From Cordylochernes scorpioides (taxonomy: Eukaryota > Arthropoda > Arachnida > Pseudoscorpiones > Chernetidae), in assembly GCA_030710605.1 (NCBI GenBank), contig CP092876.1, forward strand, positions 63,984,115-64,048,114: DNA of 64,000 nucleotides, given 5' to 3'. Of the stretch, positions 1-12,362 are shown in pieces (position 1 is the stretch's first letter; every line of letters starts with the position of its first letter). The position numbers were made by a program, and so were the translations under genes. The notes beneath the pieces were generated by a model. That model was not told the origin of the DNA. It saw only the letters and a list, made by a program, of their open reading frames with translations, and made no database searches.

Positions 1-54
1 TTAACGCATTAATCCATCAAACCACCTCCCGCGCATGTCCCCTGGTTAACGCAC

Positions 55-2975
55 AAATATCCAAGACTATGAAACATTATTAAGCCCCTCAAAGTTCTAC
101 AGGCCAACCTCAGAAAGTAACCGGACGCTGTTCTGGAACTTTCCCTAATCACAAACGAAGCACAAGCAGACATAATCCTACTCCAGGAACTCCCCCGAAA
201 CATTAGATGGCCCAACAGTGCCAGTGTTCATCCTATACAGGTTAACTCTTCCGACCTAAACATCATCGCTGCGATGGCTTGGCAAACAAGCCCTCTTAGT
301 TTTCTCAGCTTACTGGTACCATGACATAACAGAATATGGCTTTTTACCAACCCTCGAATCAATCACTACAACATGTGTCATACCAAGTGTTTTAGGCCTG
401 GACGCCAACGCCCAGTTCCCTAACCTAGGGTATCGGTGCAGTCCGGGATGCTCGGGAACCTAGTCTGAGAGCATGTTCAACGCTCATCAACTTACAAATT
501 CTGGGAGCCTCTGTGAATTATACGTGGAGCAACGGACACCAGTCTTCCTCCATAGATGTAATCTTGGCTTTCTGTTTCCTAGCCGCCTGAACACATGCCT
601 CCCCTGAATGTCCTTTACAGACTACCTTTCGATCTTCACTACAATCCAAGATATGATATCCCCAGAACAACATACATCCTGAGCTGAATCGACGTAAGTT
701 TTTTGGCTCCTCTCTGGAACATGCTGTCTCACGTCTCCATGCCGCATCAATACACAAGGATATCGATAATGTGGTGCATGTCTTTACCAATATTTTTCAA
801 GAAGCCTGCAACGTATCCAATAAAAATAAAGGAAAGACAACAGACCCTCCAAACCCTGATGGAACAAAGACCTAGCAAAATTCCGAAATGTAGCTGTTAC
901 CTTAAGATGCAATCCCAGTGCACATCAACGCCCATTAGAAACTTTTTCAAAGGGCTCTACAGAGCATGTCACAACAGGTTGAGAACCGAGATAAAATGAG
1001 CAGAGCGCACACACCTATCATGGATAAATCTGGGCATCTTGAAGCTCTGTACACATTTATATTTTCAAAGGACGAAGCACCTAAAGTGGTCCATCATTGC
1101 TCAAATAATTTGATAGCCCCTACACATTAGATTATAAACCTGTAAATAAGACCTACAGCACCTTTGCCATCCTGAAACACCAATATCTCATCATCGGCGC
1201 TCACTAGATTTCGCCAAGCTAAGTTCTTCGGACCATCAAATGTTGAGAATTCAAGAATTTTCAGGTCCTTACCAACTTGGAGCCAAGTTCCTTCGATGTG
1301 AAGGTCCTCCTCTACATAAATTAATTTCAGAATATTTTTCCAAGTGTTTAAGATTCTGCTATGTTCCTTCACCCTGGGAAATTGGCCTATTAGTTCACAT
1401 ACTTAAACTAGATAGTGCAGCAGAGAACCCCCGGACAGATATCGCCCCTTTGCTCTCCTTAGCACCCTAGTCAAGGTATTTGAGCTCTGCATAATGGCTC
1501 GACTACAATGGCTAGCAGAGCGGTACAACTGATTCTCCTCACTCCAATTTGTATTTGTTCCATGCCAATTAGATGAAAACGCTCTAGCTGCCATCACTGA
1601 CTTTATTGAAAAAGATATGGAAGATAGGAAGAAAACACTAGTTGTCTGCTTGGGTTTCAGAACAGCCTTTGACACAGTACACAGGCAATCCATCATTGAA
1701 GCCCAACGAGAGGTTAGCTGCTCTGAAGAATATTTAATAAATATAAAATAACATATTTCATAAGGTGGTATTTATGTTTGCTGCTTATAAAATAACATAG
1801 TTTTTGGAACACACTACTTTCATTCTCCCAGTGCTATTGTATAGCTCAGGTGTCTGGGGAAGAAGCGCTTACATACTAATGGGGCTCGTAAGCCTCGTAG
1901 TCTTCACTACAAATTTGCGAAAGCAATAAGAGGCGGTCCATGCACACAGACAATACCAGCTATTCCATTGACGTCCCCCACTCGATATCTTTATAATGGC
2001 TCACATCGAATAATTAAAAACCTCCAACAAGGTCCACAATGGATCACACCCGAGTCCTTCCTCTATATCTTATTCTCCTTTACGAAGGATAATCTATTAC
2101 ACCAAATCACTACAACAAAATCTCGTCACCATTTATACGGATGGCTCCAAATAGGCAGAAGGAGTTTGGGCTGGAGTTATCCTACCATCTCCCCTACAAC
2201 CCATATAACTTAACCTTAACAAGCGTTCCAAGCTGAACTGTAGCCATACCTCACGCAATTAGACTTCAGACTGCCAATCAGCTCTTCGACATATATAGAT
2301 CTTGGCTTCCAAGAACACAACTGATTGCTGAAATCCCCTACAACCTGCAATGTACACCAAATATGCACCTCTTCTGGGTCAAAGCCACAGCGGTATTACG
2401 GGAAATCAAGTGGAGGACGAACCGGCAAGAGCCACATCACATTCTAATCTGTCACTATATTTTACTACCCTCACAAAGAGTGCCTCGCGAGGTAAATAAA
2501 GATCAAGTTGTCCAGGAAATGTGAACATGAATGTAGCATCAAGACGACTCTACCATAAATCAACGAAGATTTTCTGTTACTCCGAAGCTCTCCCTATCTA
2601 TCTACTGCTCTCAATGCTTTAAAATATCAAACATGTATTTAACTCAACAACAACTCTGACTCGCCATGGTTACATTCAGACAGACTATACAAAGGTATTA
2701 ACAGAAGACCCATTTCCAAAGCGAAGATCAAACCGTGGACCACCTCTTCTTCACCTGCCCAACCTTCCAATACCATTGATTCCTGACGGCCACCCTCCTA
2801 GGGATCACCAACCTAAGTACAGCATCCCTAGAAAATCTCCCAAGAAATAAATCTGCTTAGAGCCCCCTCATGAATTGGACTTCCACCGACATTGTAAATA
2901 AAACCAAGACATAGGTGTCAGCCCGGGTAGTTGGTGCCTTCTGTACGTGGCTCCAGGAATCTGGGGGGGGGGGGG
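55..2975 (+). mobile_element. Decayed non-LTR retrotransposon (LINE) with endonuclease, RT and RNase H remnants
   Basis: Recognisable LINE pieces occur in order on the + strand, in shifting frames. Near 95-215 there is an endonuclease N-terminus (LKVLQANL-like). Near 1590-1700 there is a reverse transcriptase segment with the FRTAFDTVH motif. Near 2125-2150 there is an RNase H start (IYTDGS), and near 2365-2405 a WVKAHSGITGN-like RNase H block. A C-terminal HxxxC-like piece lies near 2715-2760. Stops and frameshifts break every domain, so this is a fossil. The domain order fits RNase H-bearing LINEs of the I/R1/LOA group; the clade cannot be fixed by eye. A G-run of about 16 bases near 2963 and an ATA-rich tail follow. 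The 5' end may lie outside the window. Confidence 0.75.
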
Positions 2976-3350
2976 GGGTAACTAAATCAATTATAATAAT
3001 AATAATATCCGCGCGCTCGTTCCTATTAGTTTTTTTTTTTTAGGAACCTGGGTAATAAATATATATATAGCTTTTTATGTAAATAAGTTTGAACTGTTTT
3101 TTAGCGAAATTGTCATCCTTACATATATGTTTCCCCTTAATTTTGAATTTGATTAATGTATCGACTGATTAGCAATGTGTTATATTTCATTAAATTCTCT
3201 ACCTATTCTCTAAATATATATGATAAACGCCACAACCTCTTTTTTTTTCAAGTTTTCTTATATATTTTTTTTACCATTTAATTATTGTTTCCCCACTTGC
3301 TCACACCTGATGACAAATCAATTATTATTTAATTTGGATAGTTATAAATA

Positions 3351-3526
3351 CAGTTAAACCTGTCTATAGCGCCCCCTCTAAATAGCGCCTTCCTCTCTAT
3401 AGCGCCATATTTTAAATACGTAGTACGATGCGATTTACATTAAAAGTGACCTGTCTATAGCACCACCTCCCTATAGCCCTCTATTTTGGTGAGTCCCAAA
3501 AGGGGGCGCTATAGGCAGGTTTAACT
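3351..3526. repeat. Family-B MITE, TIR CAGTTAAACCTGTCTATAG
   Basis: A 176-bp non-coding element flanked by TA on the left. It begins CAGTTAAACCTGTCTATAG and ends with the inverse of that end, and the interior is filled with short CTATAGCGCC blocks. Further copies lie at 21362-21509, 38476-38653 (opposite orientation) and 43150-43275. TA targets and a CAGT-type terminus suggest mobilisation by a Tigger/pogo-type transposase (inference). Confidence 0.8.
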
Positions 3527-4166
3527 TCATTAGAATGTGTATGCTATAGGAGAGCCTGGGTTAACCGAATAATAAAGAAATAGAACGATGACATATTAAA
3601 TTAAATTGGTTAACAATTACCTAATATTGTTCGAAGCTCATATCATATTTGCACAAATGAAATGATCCCGTTGAAGTTCGAGTTTTAATTTTTCATATAA
3701 AGATTGCTTAGTACTTCAATAAACAGAAATCATCATATCGCCCAGGAAAGAAAAACCTTCCAAGAGCGACTACTTTTGTTATAAATTCAAAATGACTTGT
3801 CCTGATCTAATCCAACCTCCGTTGAACGACCATCTTCAGTAATAACCATGGCTCTCCATGTTTTGTGGCAGTTTCTTATGGTAAACTAGTACATTTTCAA
3901 ACTCTCCCAGCAACAACAACGATAATCTGAAATCCTGTTACTATGCTAATCACAAATAAAAGTTTTCATCAAGCAGAAAAATCCTTTATTCTATTCCACC
4001 TTATTGTGAGATATAAACGACGTAGAAGAAACTGGGAAAAACAGATCAACCAAACTTGTCGAGAATAAGATGTATGAACATAAATTTCTCACTGAAATAG
4101 AAATTAAAGAAAACATTGACAATAATAATATCATATTATACATTAGCGCGCCATCTGTTATGATAA

Positions 4167-4365
4167 TTCGAAACTATTATAGACGTGTATGATTCTTTTA
4201 AAGTTTAAACAATTTTCTACTGCCCTTACTGCAATGAAAAATTAATGGGAGGAACTGAAACACCACTGATGAGCCAGACCCTCCCATTAATTTTTCATTG
4301 CATCAAGAGCAGTAGAAATTTGTTTAATCTTTAAAAAAATCGAACGCGTCTATAATAGTTTCGAA
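4167..4365. repeat. Foldback element with outer TTCGAAACTATTATAGAC arms
   Basis: The sequence folds back on itself. The outer arms (TTCGAAACTATTATAGAC and its inverse) and inner arms (an AATTAATGGGAGG-type block) are complementary around a short centre carrying GATGAGCCAG. Related inner arms recur at 36380-36490 and 57240-57405, so this is a dispersed family. No coding potential. Confidence 0.7.
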
Positions 4366-4499
4366 TCAGTATCATGTTTAGGCCACATCCCCATTCTGAA
4401 GATAAACCAATGACAAATAGAACAGAAAATATTTGAGAGCAGGCGCTTTGTTGGTTAGATTTTAAGGTATCGTTTTGAAAATAGAGCAATCCATTAATA

Positions 4500-4629
4500 G
4501 ATCTTAATTAAAAAGGCATATATTGGATCAAAAATAATTCATTTATTTGCCAATATTTCAGTTGGCTGAACGCCAACCTTTTTCAAGGTATAACAACATG
4601 TTGTTAAAGGTTGGCGTTCAGCCAATTGA
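4500..4629. repeat. Hairpin repeat split by the Tigger-like insertion
   Basis: Contains GGCATATATTGGAT followed by a strong hairpin with arms GGCTGAACGCCAACC and its inverse at about 4563-4627. The same leading block occurs at 23055-23107 and 34770-34800. The adjacent Tigger-like element begins directly after the hairpin, so it inserted into this repeat. Confidence 0.6.
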
Positions 4630-4631
4630 TA

Positions 4632-6581
4632 TACACCTATCCCCCGATTTACACGGTACTTGTTTTACACGTTTTCGCTTTTACACGGTTTTCCGAATAA
4701 GTTTTTTTTTTTGTTTGTTTTTATCGCACTATACAAAATGCTACTGTGATTGAACACATGCGCTGTGTACATATCTCACGAGGAATCCCGAGCTTATGTG
4801 CTGACTTGCTGCACACGCACACTGTGTCTGTATTTCTTCGCATAAAATTAAAGTTTTATCAACGGAAAATTGTATTTTAGTGAAAGTTTCACAGTTTCAG
4901 AAAGGTTTAATTTTCCATATTCGTAAATTACAAGTGAGTGCATAATTCAGATTATTATAAATTAACGGCTGTGATTAAAGTAAAATTCAGAGGGAAAATG
5001 CGGGAAATTTTAGAGGGAAATGATGGCAATTTACCAAATAGGTTTAATTAAAACATTTTAATTTGAATAAAAATTATAATATAAAATATTTTTTTAATAA
5101 AAGTTTTTAATCTTCCCTCCAAAATTTCCCGCATTTTTTCCCTTTGAATTTTACTTTAATCACAGCCAAATTAACTTAAATTTAAAAAATAGGCTTATAA
5201 TGAAGAAAGAAGTTAAAAGAAAAGTTATTTCTTTAGAAACTAAAATCGAAATTTTGGATCGCTTACGAAAGGGAGATAGAGTAGTAGATGTTGCAAAATC
5301 ATATAGCATGAACGAAGCTACAATAAGAACTATTAGAACAAATGAAAACACAATTAGAAAGAGTGTTGCAGCTGGCAATACAACGAGTATGGGCACAACA
5401 TCATACACCAGAAATATCGCAATGGGAAAAATGGAGCAAGCGTTAATACTTTGGGTAGAAGATCAAACACAAAAAAAAAGAGTACCCAATTATACGGGCG
5501 CTATAACAAATAAAGCATTACGAATTTACGAAAAAAATTGTAGAGCAATTGCCATCTTATTCTTCGACTGAAAAGAAACCAAATTTTTTGGCAAGTCATG
5601 GCTGGTTTGAAATAATTAAAATAAAACATTCTTTACACAGCTTAAAATTAAACGGTGAACTAGCTTCTGGCGACGTAGATGCAGCCCAAGAATATCCAGC
5701 AAATTTTGCAGAAATTATTAACGACAATTCATACAGCCCTGATCAGGTTTTCAATGCTGATGAGTCAGGGTTATTCTGGAAAAAATGCCTGAAAGGACTT
5801 ATGTCTCAAAATTTTATAAATCGGCTAGTGGTCATAAAGCAGAAAAAGATCGCATATCGCAGAGTTAAAGGCTGAAAAAGAACTAAGTGAGGATGATTTA
5901 GTTAACTTAGTTTGCGAAAGTGAGTCTGACAAATCTGATGAAGAGGAATTAGTACCAGTAACATTCACTGCTAAAGTCATCCGCGAAGGACTCGCATTGG
6001 GAAGAAAGCTGGGTAATCATTTTATGCAAAATGACACAAACGTTGAAAGGGCTTTACGATTCCAACGTGACATAAATCGCTGCTTGGCTCAATATGAAGA
6101 AGTTTACAAAGATCTTACAAAAAATTCGAAGCAATTGTTAATAACCGATTTTATTACCCATCTCTCATAATGTAAATATTTCTGCTTCAAACATCGAATC
6201 GGCACAAATAACTTCGAGTGATGAAAGTAAATTCGAACCTTCTATTCCGAAAAAAAGAATGAGAGTAATTTCTGACAGTGGTGAAGGATAATAAAACACC
6301 TTTGGTTTATTTTTTGTTCTTCTCTTTATGTATGTATTGTAATTATATAAAAAAAACAGTGTTTCCGTAATATATTACATATTTTAACCTGTCAATGCAT
6401 TTTATTTTTATTTCTGTGTACACCTAAAAATATTGAAAAAAATCACAACTGTTAAATAGCAAAATTATGCATTTTCTGCAAGCTTTTCGATTTACACGGT
6501 TTTGACTTGAAAAATTTTAATTTTCGATTTACACGTTTTTCTCAGGAACGTATCTACCTTGTAAATCGGGGGATAGGTGTA
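4632..6581 (+). mobile_element. Internally deleted Tigger/pogo-like DNA transposon
   Basis: About 1.95 kb bounded by near-perfect inverted repeats starting TACACCTATCCCCCGATTTA, inside duplicated TA (4630-4631 and 6582-6583). The interior holds + strand fragments of a CENP-B/jerky-type transposase. The catalytic core is largely missing, so the copy cannot be autonomous. Confidence 0.85.
5200..6169 (+). pseudogene. Broken Tigger/jerky-type transposase
   Basis: The first piece (5200-5571) begins MKKEVKRKVISLETK and contains a psq-type helix-turn-helix (IEILDRLRKGDRVVDVAKSY), then the start of a CENP-B DNA-binding region. A frame change near 5550 leads to a second piece (5549-5875) with the rest of the CENP-B fold (FLASHGWFE) and the first DDE strand (VFNADESGLFWK). 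After that the reading jumps to an acidic C-terminal region (5870-6169; ELVNLV-like, then EELVPVTFTAKV). The DDE domain after the first acidic residue is deleted, so the element is dead as an enzyme source. The HTH and CENP-B order is diagnostic of the family. Confidence 0.8.
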
Positions 6582-6631
6582 TATGGTTTTGACCAAGGAC
6601 TTGGTTGTTGTTACGTGATGTAATCAATATA

Positions 6632-8194
6632 CGAGGTGTGTTCAAAAGGTACCGCGAATTTTGAATTTTCGCGTGTTACGTATATTCGAATTTCGATCTT
6701 TTTGTGGCTTTATGTTGGTGCTCATGTCTCTCACTTATGCCGACAAGCTTGGCCATTTTGAATGTTCACTTAATTGTTGACAGCTGCTTTGCTTGCAGGT
6801 GTTTTGGATCGTCTTCGATTTTTACCTATTTAAAAAATGGATCAAAGAACCTGTGTCAAATTTTGTGTGAAAAACGAAATTAAGTGCGCGGATGCATTCC
6901 GAATGTTGACTGTTGCATAATGGAAGCTGCCGCACGAACCAAGACCGAAAAAAGCGCGCCAAGTTCGGTCGAATGTGAAAGTTTTGCTGACAGTTTTCTT
7001 CGATTTCAGGGGCGTGGTGCATCATGAGTTCTTGCCACAGGGTAGAACGGTCAATAAGGAATATTACCTGCAAGTTATGCGCAATTTGCCCGAAGCAATC
7101 CGCCAGAAACGCCCGGATTTGTGGAAGAACAAAAATTGGCTTTTGCACCACGATAACGCCCCTGCTCACACCTTGGACCGAAGCAACGTTTATCGGTGGT
7201 ACAAAATGTTCTCAGAAGGCCGAGAAGATGTGAACGACGAAGAGCGTGCCGGACGCCCGGGCATTTCGACAACAGACGAAAAAATTAATGAAGTGGAGAA
7301 AATGATATTGGCCAATCGTCGAATCACCGTTAGAGAAGTTGCTGAGGACCTAAACATATCGATTGGCTCGTGCCATTCGATTTTTTATCAATGATTTGGG
7401 CATGAGACGGGTCGCCGCGAAATTCGTACCAAAATTGCTCAATTGCGACGAAAAACAGCATCGCATGAACATTGCTAATGAGATGTTGGACTCTGTCCGC
7501 GACGACCTAAATTTGCTCCAGAGGGTCATAACTGGTGACGAAGCGTATGTTTATGGTTATGACGTGGAAACCAACGCTCAATCATCTCAATGGAAGCTGC
7601 CGCACGAACCAAGGCCGAAAAAAGCGCGCCAAGTTCGGTCGAATGTGAAAGTTTTGCTGACAGTTTTCTTCGATTGCAGGGGCGTGGTGCATCATGAGTT
7701 TTTGCGACAGGGTAGAACGGTCAATAAGGAATATTACCTGCAAGTTATGCGCAATTTGCCCGAAGCAATCCGCCAGAAACGCCCAGATTTGTGGAAGAAC
7801 AAAAATTGGCTTTTGCACCACGATAACGCCCCTGCTCACACATCGTTGCTTGTGCGCGACTTTTTGGCCAAAAACAACACACTAATGATGCCGCAGCCAC
7901 CGTATTCCCCAGATCTGGCCCCCTGTGACTTTTTATTGTTCCCTAAACTGAAGAGGCCCATGAAAGGACGACATTACGCTACGCTTGACGAGATAAAGAC
8001 GGCATCGAAGGAGGAGCTGAAAAAGATTTTAAAAAATGATTTTTGAAGTGCTTCGAAGATTGGAAAAACCGTTGGCACAAGTGTATAATATCTCATGGGG
8101 ATTACTTTGAAGGGGACAAAATAGGTATTCATGAATAAATAAATATTTTTTGAGAAAAAACACAAAAGTCGCGATACTTTTTGAACGCACCTCG
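6632..8194 (+). mobile_element. Mariner transposon with internal rearrangement
   Basis: About 1.56 kb with inverted termini CGAGGTGTGTTCAAAAGGTA / its inverse, flanked by TA on both sides (6630-6631, 8195-8196). It carries a transposase of the DD34D mariner type in scrambled order. Length is larger than the roughly 1.3 kb usual for mariners because a 253-bp block is present twice. Confidence 0.92.
6837..8046 (+). pseudogene. Mariner transposase, N-terminus interrupted by a copy of its own catalytic block
   Basis: The reading starts MDQRTCVKFCVKNE (6837), an N-terminal HTH, and meets a stop after about 27 codons. Bases 6919-7171 are a 253-bp block (WKLPHEPRPKKARQ to HHDNAPAHT) that belongs to the catalytic domain. 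The HTH linker then resumes (SNVYRWYKMF, EERAGRP, ISIGSCHSI) to about 7392. After a frame change the proper catalytic region follows (7363-8046): GMRRVAAKFVP, VITGDEAYVYGYD, a second copy of the block at 7589-7841, then PPYSPDLAPCDF and the C-terminus. The two block copies differ at only about five positions, so the event is recent. The enzyme is non-functional as it stands. Confidence 0.88.
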
Positions 8195-9205
8195 TATAGC
8201 GCGAGATTTTCATGTTTTTAGTTCTTATGATAATTCTGTAATAATAAAATATTATGCAAATATATAACAGTAGCATACAATATCTTTTAATAGAAACTAC
8301 ACTACCTAAGATTATTGAATATTAGGTAGAAGAGTACACATAACAAAAATAAAAGAGAGAAAAAGCTATATATATTATTATTATTAAATTCTATTCAATT
8401 TGCTTCTTGTTTGTTGCTTAATATAAACGCTATAGCTTTCAAACTTAATATAATCTACAAAGCTTTTAAGCTAAGGATATGAGGATACTGTCTTCATCTA
8501 GTTGTTTTAAGCGTTGTAGAAGATATCAAACCTGAAGTTTAGCCTACTTATAACCTTTATTTCTTGTATAATTTATTGCCCTAAAATGAAAATTTAAATA
8601 ACTTTCACACTCTCTCTAAAACTATAAATAATTGATAAATAATGATTGATTTTACTCAATTTGTATATATATTTAAAACTATGTATATAAAATAGATTAA
8701 ACATTTACATGCAAATATCCACATAGTATATAGCGTGTGTTTTGTAATAAATAATTTTTTAAAAATGAAGTCTAGCCTACAGTTTTATATTGCACAATAA
8801 TTGAACAAAAAGTATCGCATGAATTTTCATTTAGTATATGATAGTAACTAAATATATATATATTTTTAAATATATTTTTTAAAATGTAAATATTTTTAAA
8901 ATAAGTAATAAAATAAATTTTAATACTTAACTAAATCTCTTAATCTGTTTTTTTTTTATTTTTTTTTTATTTAATATATTCTCCTCTCAACTTAATATTT
9001 TCATGGGACTATTGATTTAATCAAATGAATTGTACACTATCGTTAAATTTATAAATACGTTAGCCTGTCACAAAATCTTTAAGAATATATACGAAGAAAG
9101 TTTATTGTTCAATAAATTTTTTCCCTTGAACTATACGGCTTTTTTGATAACTTTTTTATACGTGAGTATATATTTGAATATCTATTACATGTATTTTAAT
9201 AAAAT

Positions 9206-9453
9206 AAACTTTAATAAGGCTTTTAGAACTGGTTATTAATTTTACCATAATTTTACCTTAATTTACCATAAGTAGTTAAGATCTATTAGGGGAACAAATC
9301 TGACATATACTTTATGTCTTTAGCTTTATCAAAGTAAAACTTTAATAAGGCTTTTAGAACTGGTTATTATACTTTGATAAAGCTTAATACATAAAGTATA
9401 TGTCAGATTATTTGTTCCCCTAATAGATCTTAACTATTTATGGTAACTTAAGG
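9206..9453. repeat. Foldback whose loop duplicates its left flank
   Basis: Arms of about 80 bases (9252-9335 and 9370-9453) are complementary and nearly perfect. The 33-base loop (9336-9369) is a direct copy of the sequence just outside the left arm (9206-9238). No coding content. Confidence 0.8.
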
Positions 9454-10657
9454 TGAAAACTAATTATCAAGATATTTTACATAATTATTTTATCTATTCT
9501 CTCTTAATATATGTGATGACATATGCCACTCTTCACCCTTATTTTATTTAATTCGTATAAAATCGTTTTATATTTTTTTAAAAATGTTCAACTTGCTTAC
9601 TCGCGATGACAATTCATTTATTTGTAACACACACATTTTTTAAATTTGATTATAATTCAATAAAAACTTTGGTTTTAAAGACTCGTACAAAAAGATATTA
9701 AGAAAATGTATATATAGTGATATTTGAAACACATTCCTGAACTGTCATAGGTAATTTAATTATTTTAAATTTTGACAGGTATTGTGCCTTTTAATTCCAA
9801 GGAGGTTTCAGAAACCTGAATTTTTAGATTATTTTTTCCATTTTTTGACAGGAAAAATCAAGTCTAAGCTACCAGCAATTCACGAATTGATATCGTGGAT
9901 TGTTTACTCAGACATTCTATTTATATTGATGATATTTTGTTCTTACTTTTCCATAATAAATGTTAAAACACCAACAACTCTTTTGTGAATTTAAAGAGAA
10001 GAGACAAAACTTTTATTCAATATTTAAGATATTCTTGGTAATTTTTACATACATAAGGCTTCTTATATGTAAACTTTATTTAAAGAACAGTAGAGTAGAA
10101 TTTCTCTAAAGGACAGCATTTAGTTTCAGAGAAAAAGTATCCTTTATAAATAGGTGTCTTCTTACCTGATAGCTACTAATTGGTTATAATGGTAATTTTG
10201 GCTATTAAAACTGTCCTTTGTAGTGAGTACATAGGTACTTCTTTATTCTTAGAAATAAAAAATATTTATGAAATACAAGAAATAAAGCTTGGTAAAGAAA
10301 ATTTACGATGTTATTTAGGTAAAGGGTATTTTTATTGTCAATAAAAATAAATACGACCTCTCTCTCTCTCTCTCTCGACTCAGTAGGATGACGATATTGG
10401 CTAAGTGCTGGGGAAGGTTTGCTGTAAGATTTCTTGTCAAGAAATAACGATTTCATCTTACATAGAAGAAATTATTCAAAACTAACTTTTAAAAAATTAG
10501 ATTTTATAATTCAACTAGAAAGAGAGAGTCGAACGTCACCTGGACAACGCCCGAGTTTTACCAAAGTGCATATTTATAAAATTAAATGCTGTTTTTTAAT
10601 TACCATATTTGATATATCGTAAAGAGAGAAGCTGCCTGGCCAGTATTCATAGTTCTC

Positions 10658-10732
10658 AAAATTAAAGATACTTCGGCCAGTAAATCTTTTGTTTATATAA
10701 AAAAGATTTACTGGTCGAAGTATCTTTAATTT
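10658..10732. repeat. Hairpin related to the repeat at 19860
   Basis: Two 32-base arms (AAATTAAAGATACTTCGGCC... and its inverse, one mismatch) surround a 10-base loop. The arm sequence GATACTTCGGCCAGTA is shared with the repeat starting at 19861 that carries a decayed ribozyme-like module. Confidence 0.7.
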
Positions 10733-12114
10733 GAAGAATATTTGATATATATTGTTAAAATTTTCAAATAATTGAATCCTCATCGTGAGTAAACAAGTTG
10801 AAAATTTTATGAAATGGTCAAATTTATATAAAACGGCTCTATGACATAAATAAAAATTAGGGAATAAAAGCTGGCAAATGTCATTATATATTGTGATAAT
10901 ATATAAAAATTTAGATGGAACATAGTAAATCCTGATACTCAGTTTTCACTAAATTGAATTAAGTAGAGTTAAAATATATTAGTGAAACCTAAAATCCCAT
11001 ATTTTTAGCTTTAATAAGACCTATAACTGGCTGTCGTTCTAGGCCTAACCGTAGAACGAGCTAAATTAGTATGATTAACAAAATATATTAATACCAATCA
11101 TTACACAGCAATATTTGCATCTTATTTTCTGACCCTAAAATAAGAAAGTTGTCTACAATTTGGATATTTTCAAATTTATTATTAAATTCCTTTAATATTT
11201 AACACCATTTTTCTATCACAAAATATGCAAATTGATATTGGTTTATTTTGAATGGTGTAGCCTATATTTTAAAGCGGATATAAATGCACCTACTTGTTAT
11301 ATTTATCATTTGTATTAGTATTTTTAAGTGGCCTTTTTGAACATTAAAAATATTTATATATGACCTGGCTTCGCCTGTGTTCTACTCGAGTAAATATTCC
11401 CAGAAAGAATTTTGTTTCTGTGCCCATCAAACATGATTCAGCAAAAATATTACTATCATCATATTCCGACTTTAAATAAGTAATTAAGTTTAGTACTTGG
11501 TTAATTTCAAATTTGCTTGTTTGACAAAAACCTCTTCCAAATTTAATTCTTTATCCTGTTAAAATTTCAGCCAGATTGGTCAATAATTGAGGAAACGTAT
11601 AAGGAACAAAATAAATTAATTGATAACCATACATAGGTTTAATTTTATGTAGAGAGAGAGAGAGGTTAATAAATATCAGCCCTTTTTTTTATAACACACA
11701 CATATCACAATGAATGTTTTCAAAAGCCAATATTTCGACGAAGCTTGGAATTCTTAGAAAATTGATGTAGAATTTAAAAGCGTTCAGTCTGATTGCCTTC
11801 TGCACAAACAATTATTGGTCTAAAAAATTCCTGGTTCCAAAAAACTTTACTTGGGTACCACTCAAAAAGAGCAGCCTAGCTTATGATATTTACAACAATG
11901 AATAATATGAGAAGGTTATTCACATATTAAAACAAAGTGTCTAATGCGAGATTAGATCCCGGTTCATGGCTGTTGGGAATCGAGGGTTTTAACCACTCCT
12001 GCACCGACTTCTATTTCTTGACTAGATAAACAACTGTTCTAAGAATGTATATATCATAACAGCTAGTCCTATGTCATAATGTTTTATATTGCTAATATTG
12101 ACAATTAAAATAAT

Positions 12115-12120
12115 TTTATT
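12115..12120 (-). terminator. Poly(A) signal AATAAA for the putative terminal exon
   Basis: AATAAA on the - strand, 72 bases downstream of the TAG of the exon above. Spacing is normal for a short 3' UTR. Confidence 0.35.
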
Positions 12121-12191
12121 GACATCTTGTCAATACATGCAAAGTGCACAGTCTGCACTATTAAAAAAAAAGATAATATGAATTATATACA

Positions 12192-12362
12192 CTATACAAT
12201 GAATATGGCGCCTCTGCCAGCGCTGTAAAGTTTGGTGGAGAATCGCCAGTGGGTCTCCAGCGACACCACGCATTTCGCCGCTGAGGAGATGGTGATGGCG
12301 TGGTCCTCGAGACCAACTGGAAAGATCCAGGACTGCAGGTCGATGATGGAGAACACCTCTCG
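12192..12362 (-). CDS. Putative 3'-terminal coding exon of an unrecognised gene
   Basis: Reading the - strand, a plausible acceptor (TATCTATATTAG) ends at 12363. It is followed by 56 phase-0 codons and a TAG at 12192-12194. The peptide starts REVFSIIDLQSWIFPVGLED and ends GAIFIV. The segment is clearly more GC-rich than its surroundings, and AATAAA lies 72 bases beyond the stop, as expected for a last exon. I do not recognise the family. Upstream exons would lie at higher coordinates on the - strand; none was convincing. A decayed or transposon-derived piece is the alternative. Confidence 0.4.
   Translation of the reverse strand, partial: REVFSIIDLQSWIFPVGLEDHAITISSAAKCVVSLETHWRFSTKLYSAGRGAIFIV

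Larger units (their letters stand above)
8196..12114. other. AT-rich gene-free stretch
   Basis: No credible coding exon was seen. It contains a foldback (9206-9453), a hairpin (10658-10732), a CT-run near 10354-10376, a degenerate family-A MITE near 10085-10215, and weak traces near 11345-11640 of the dispersed repeat better preserved at 13440-14190 and 27765-28140. Confidence 0.6.
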
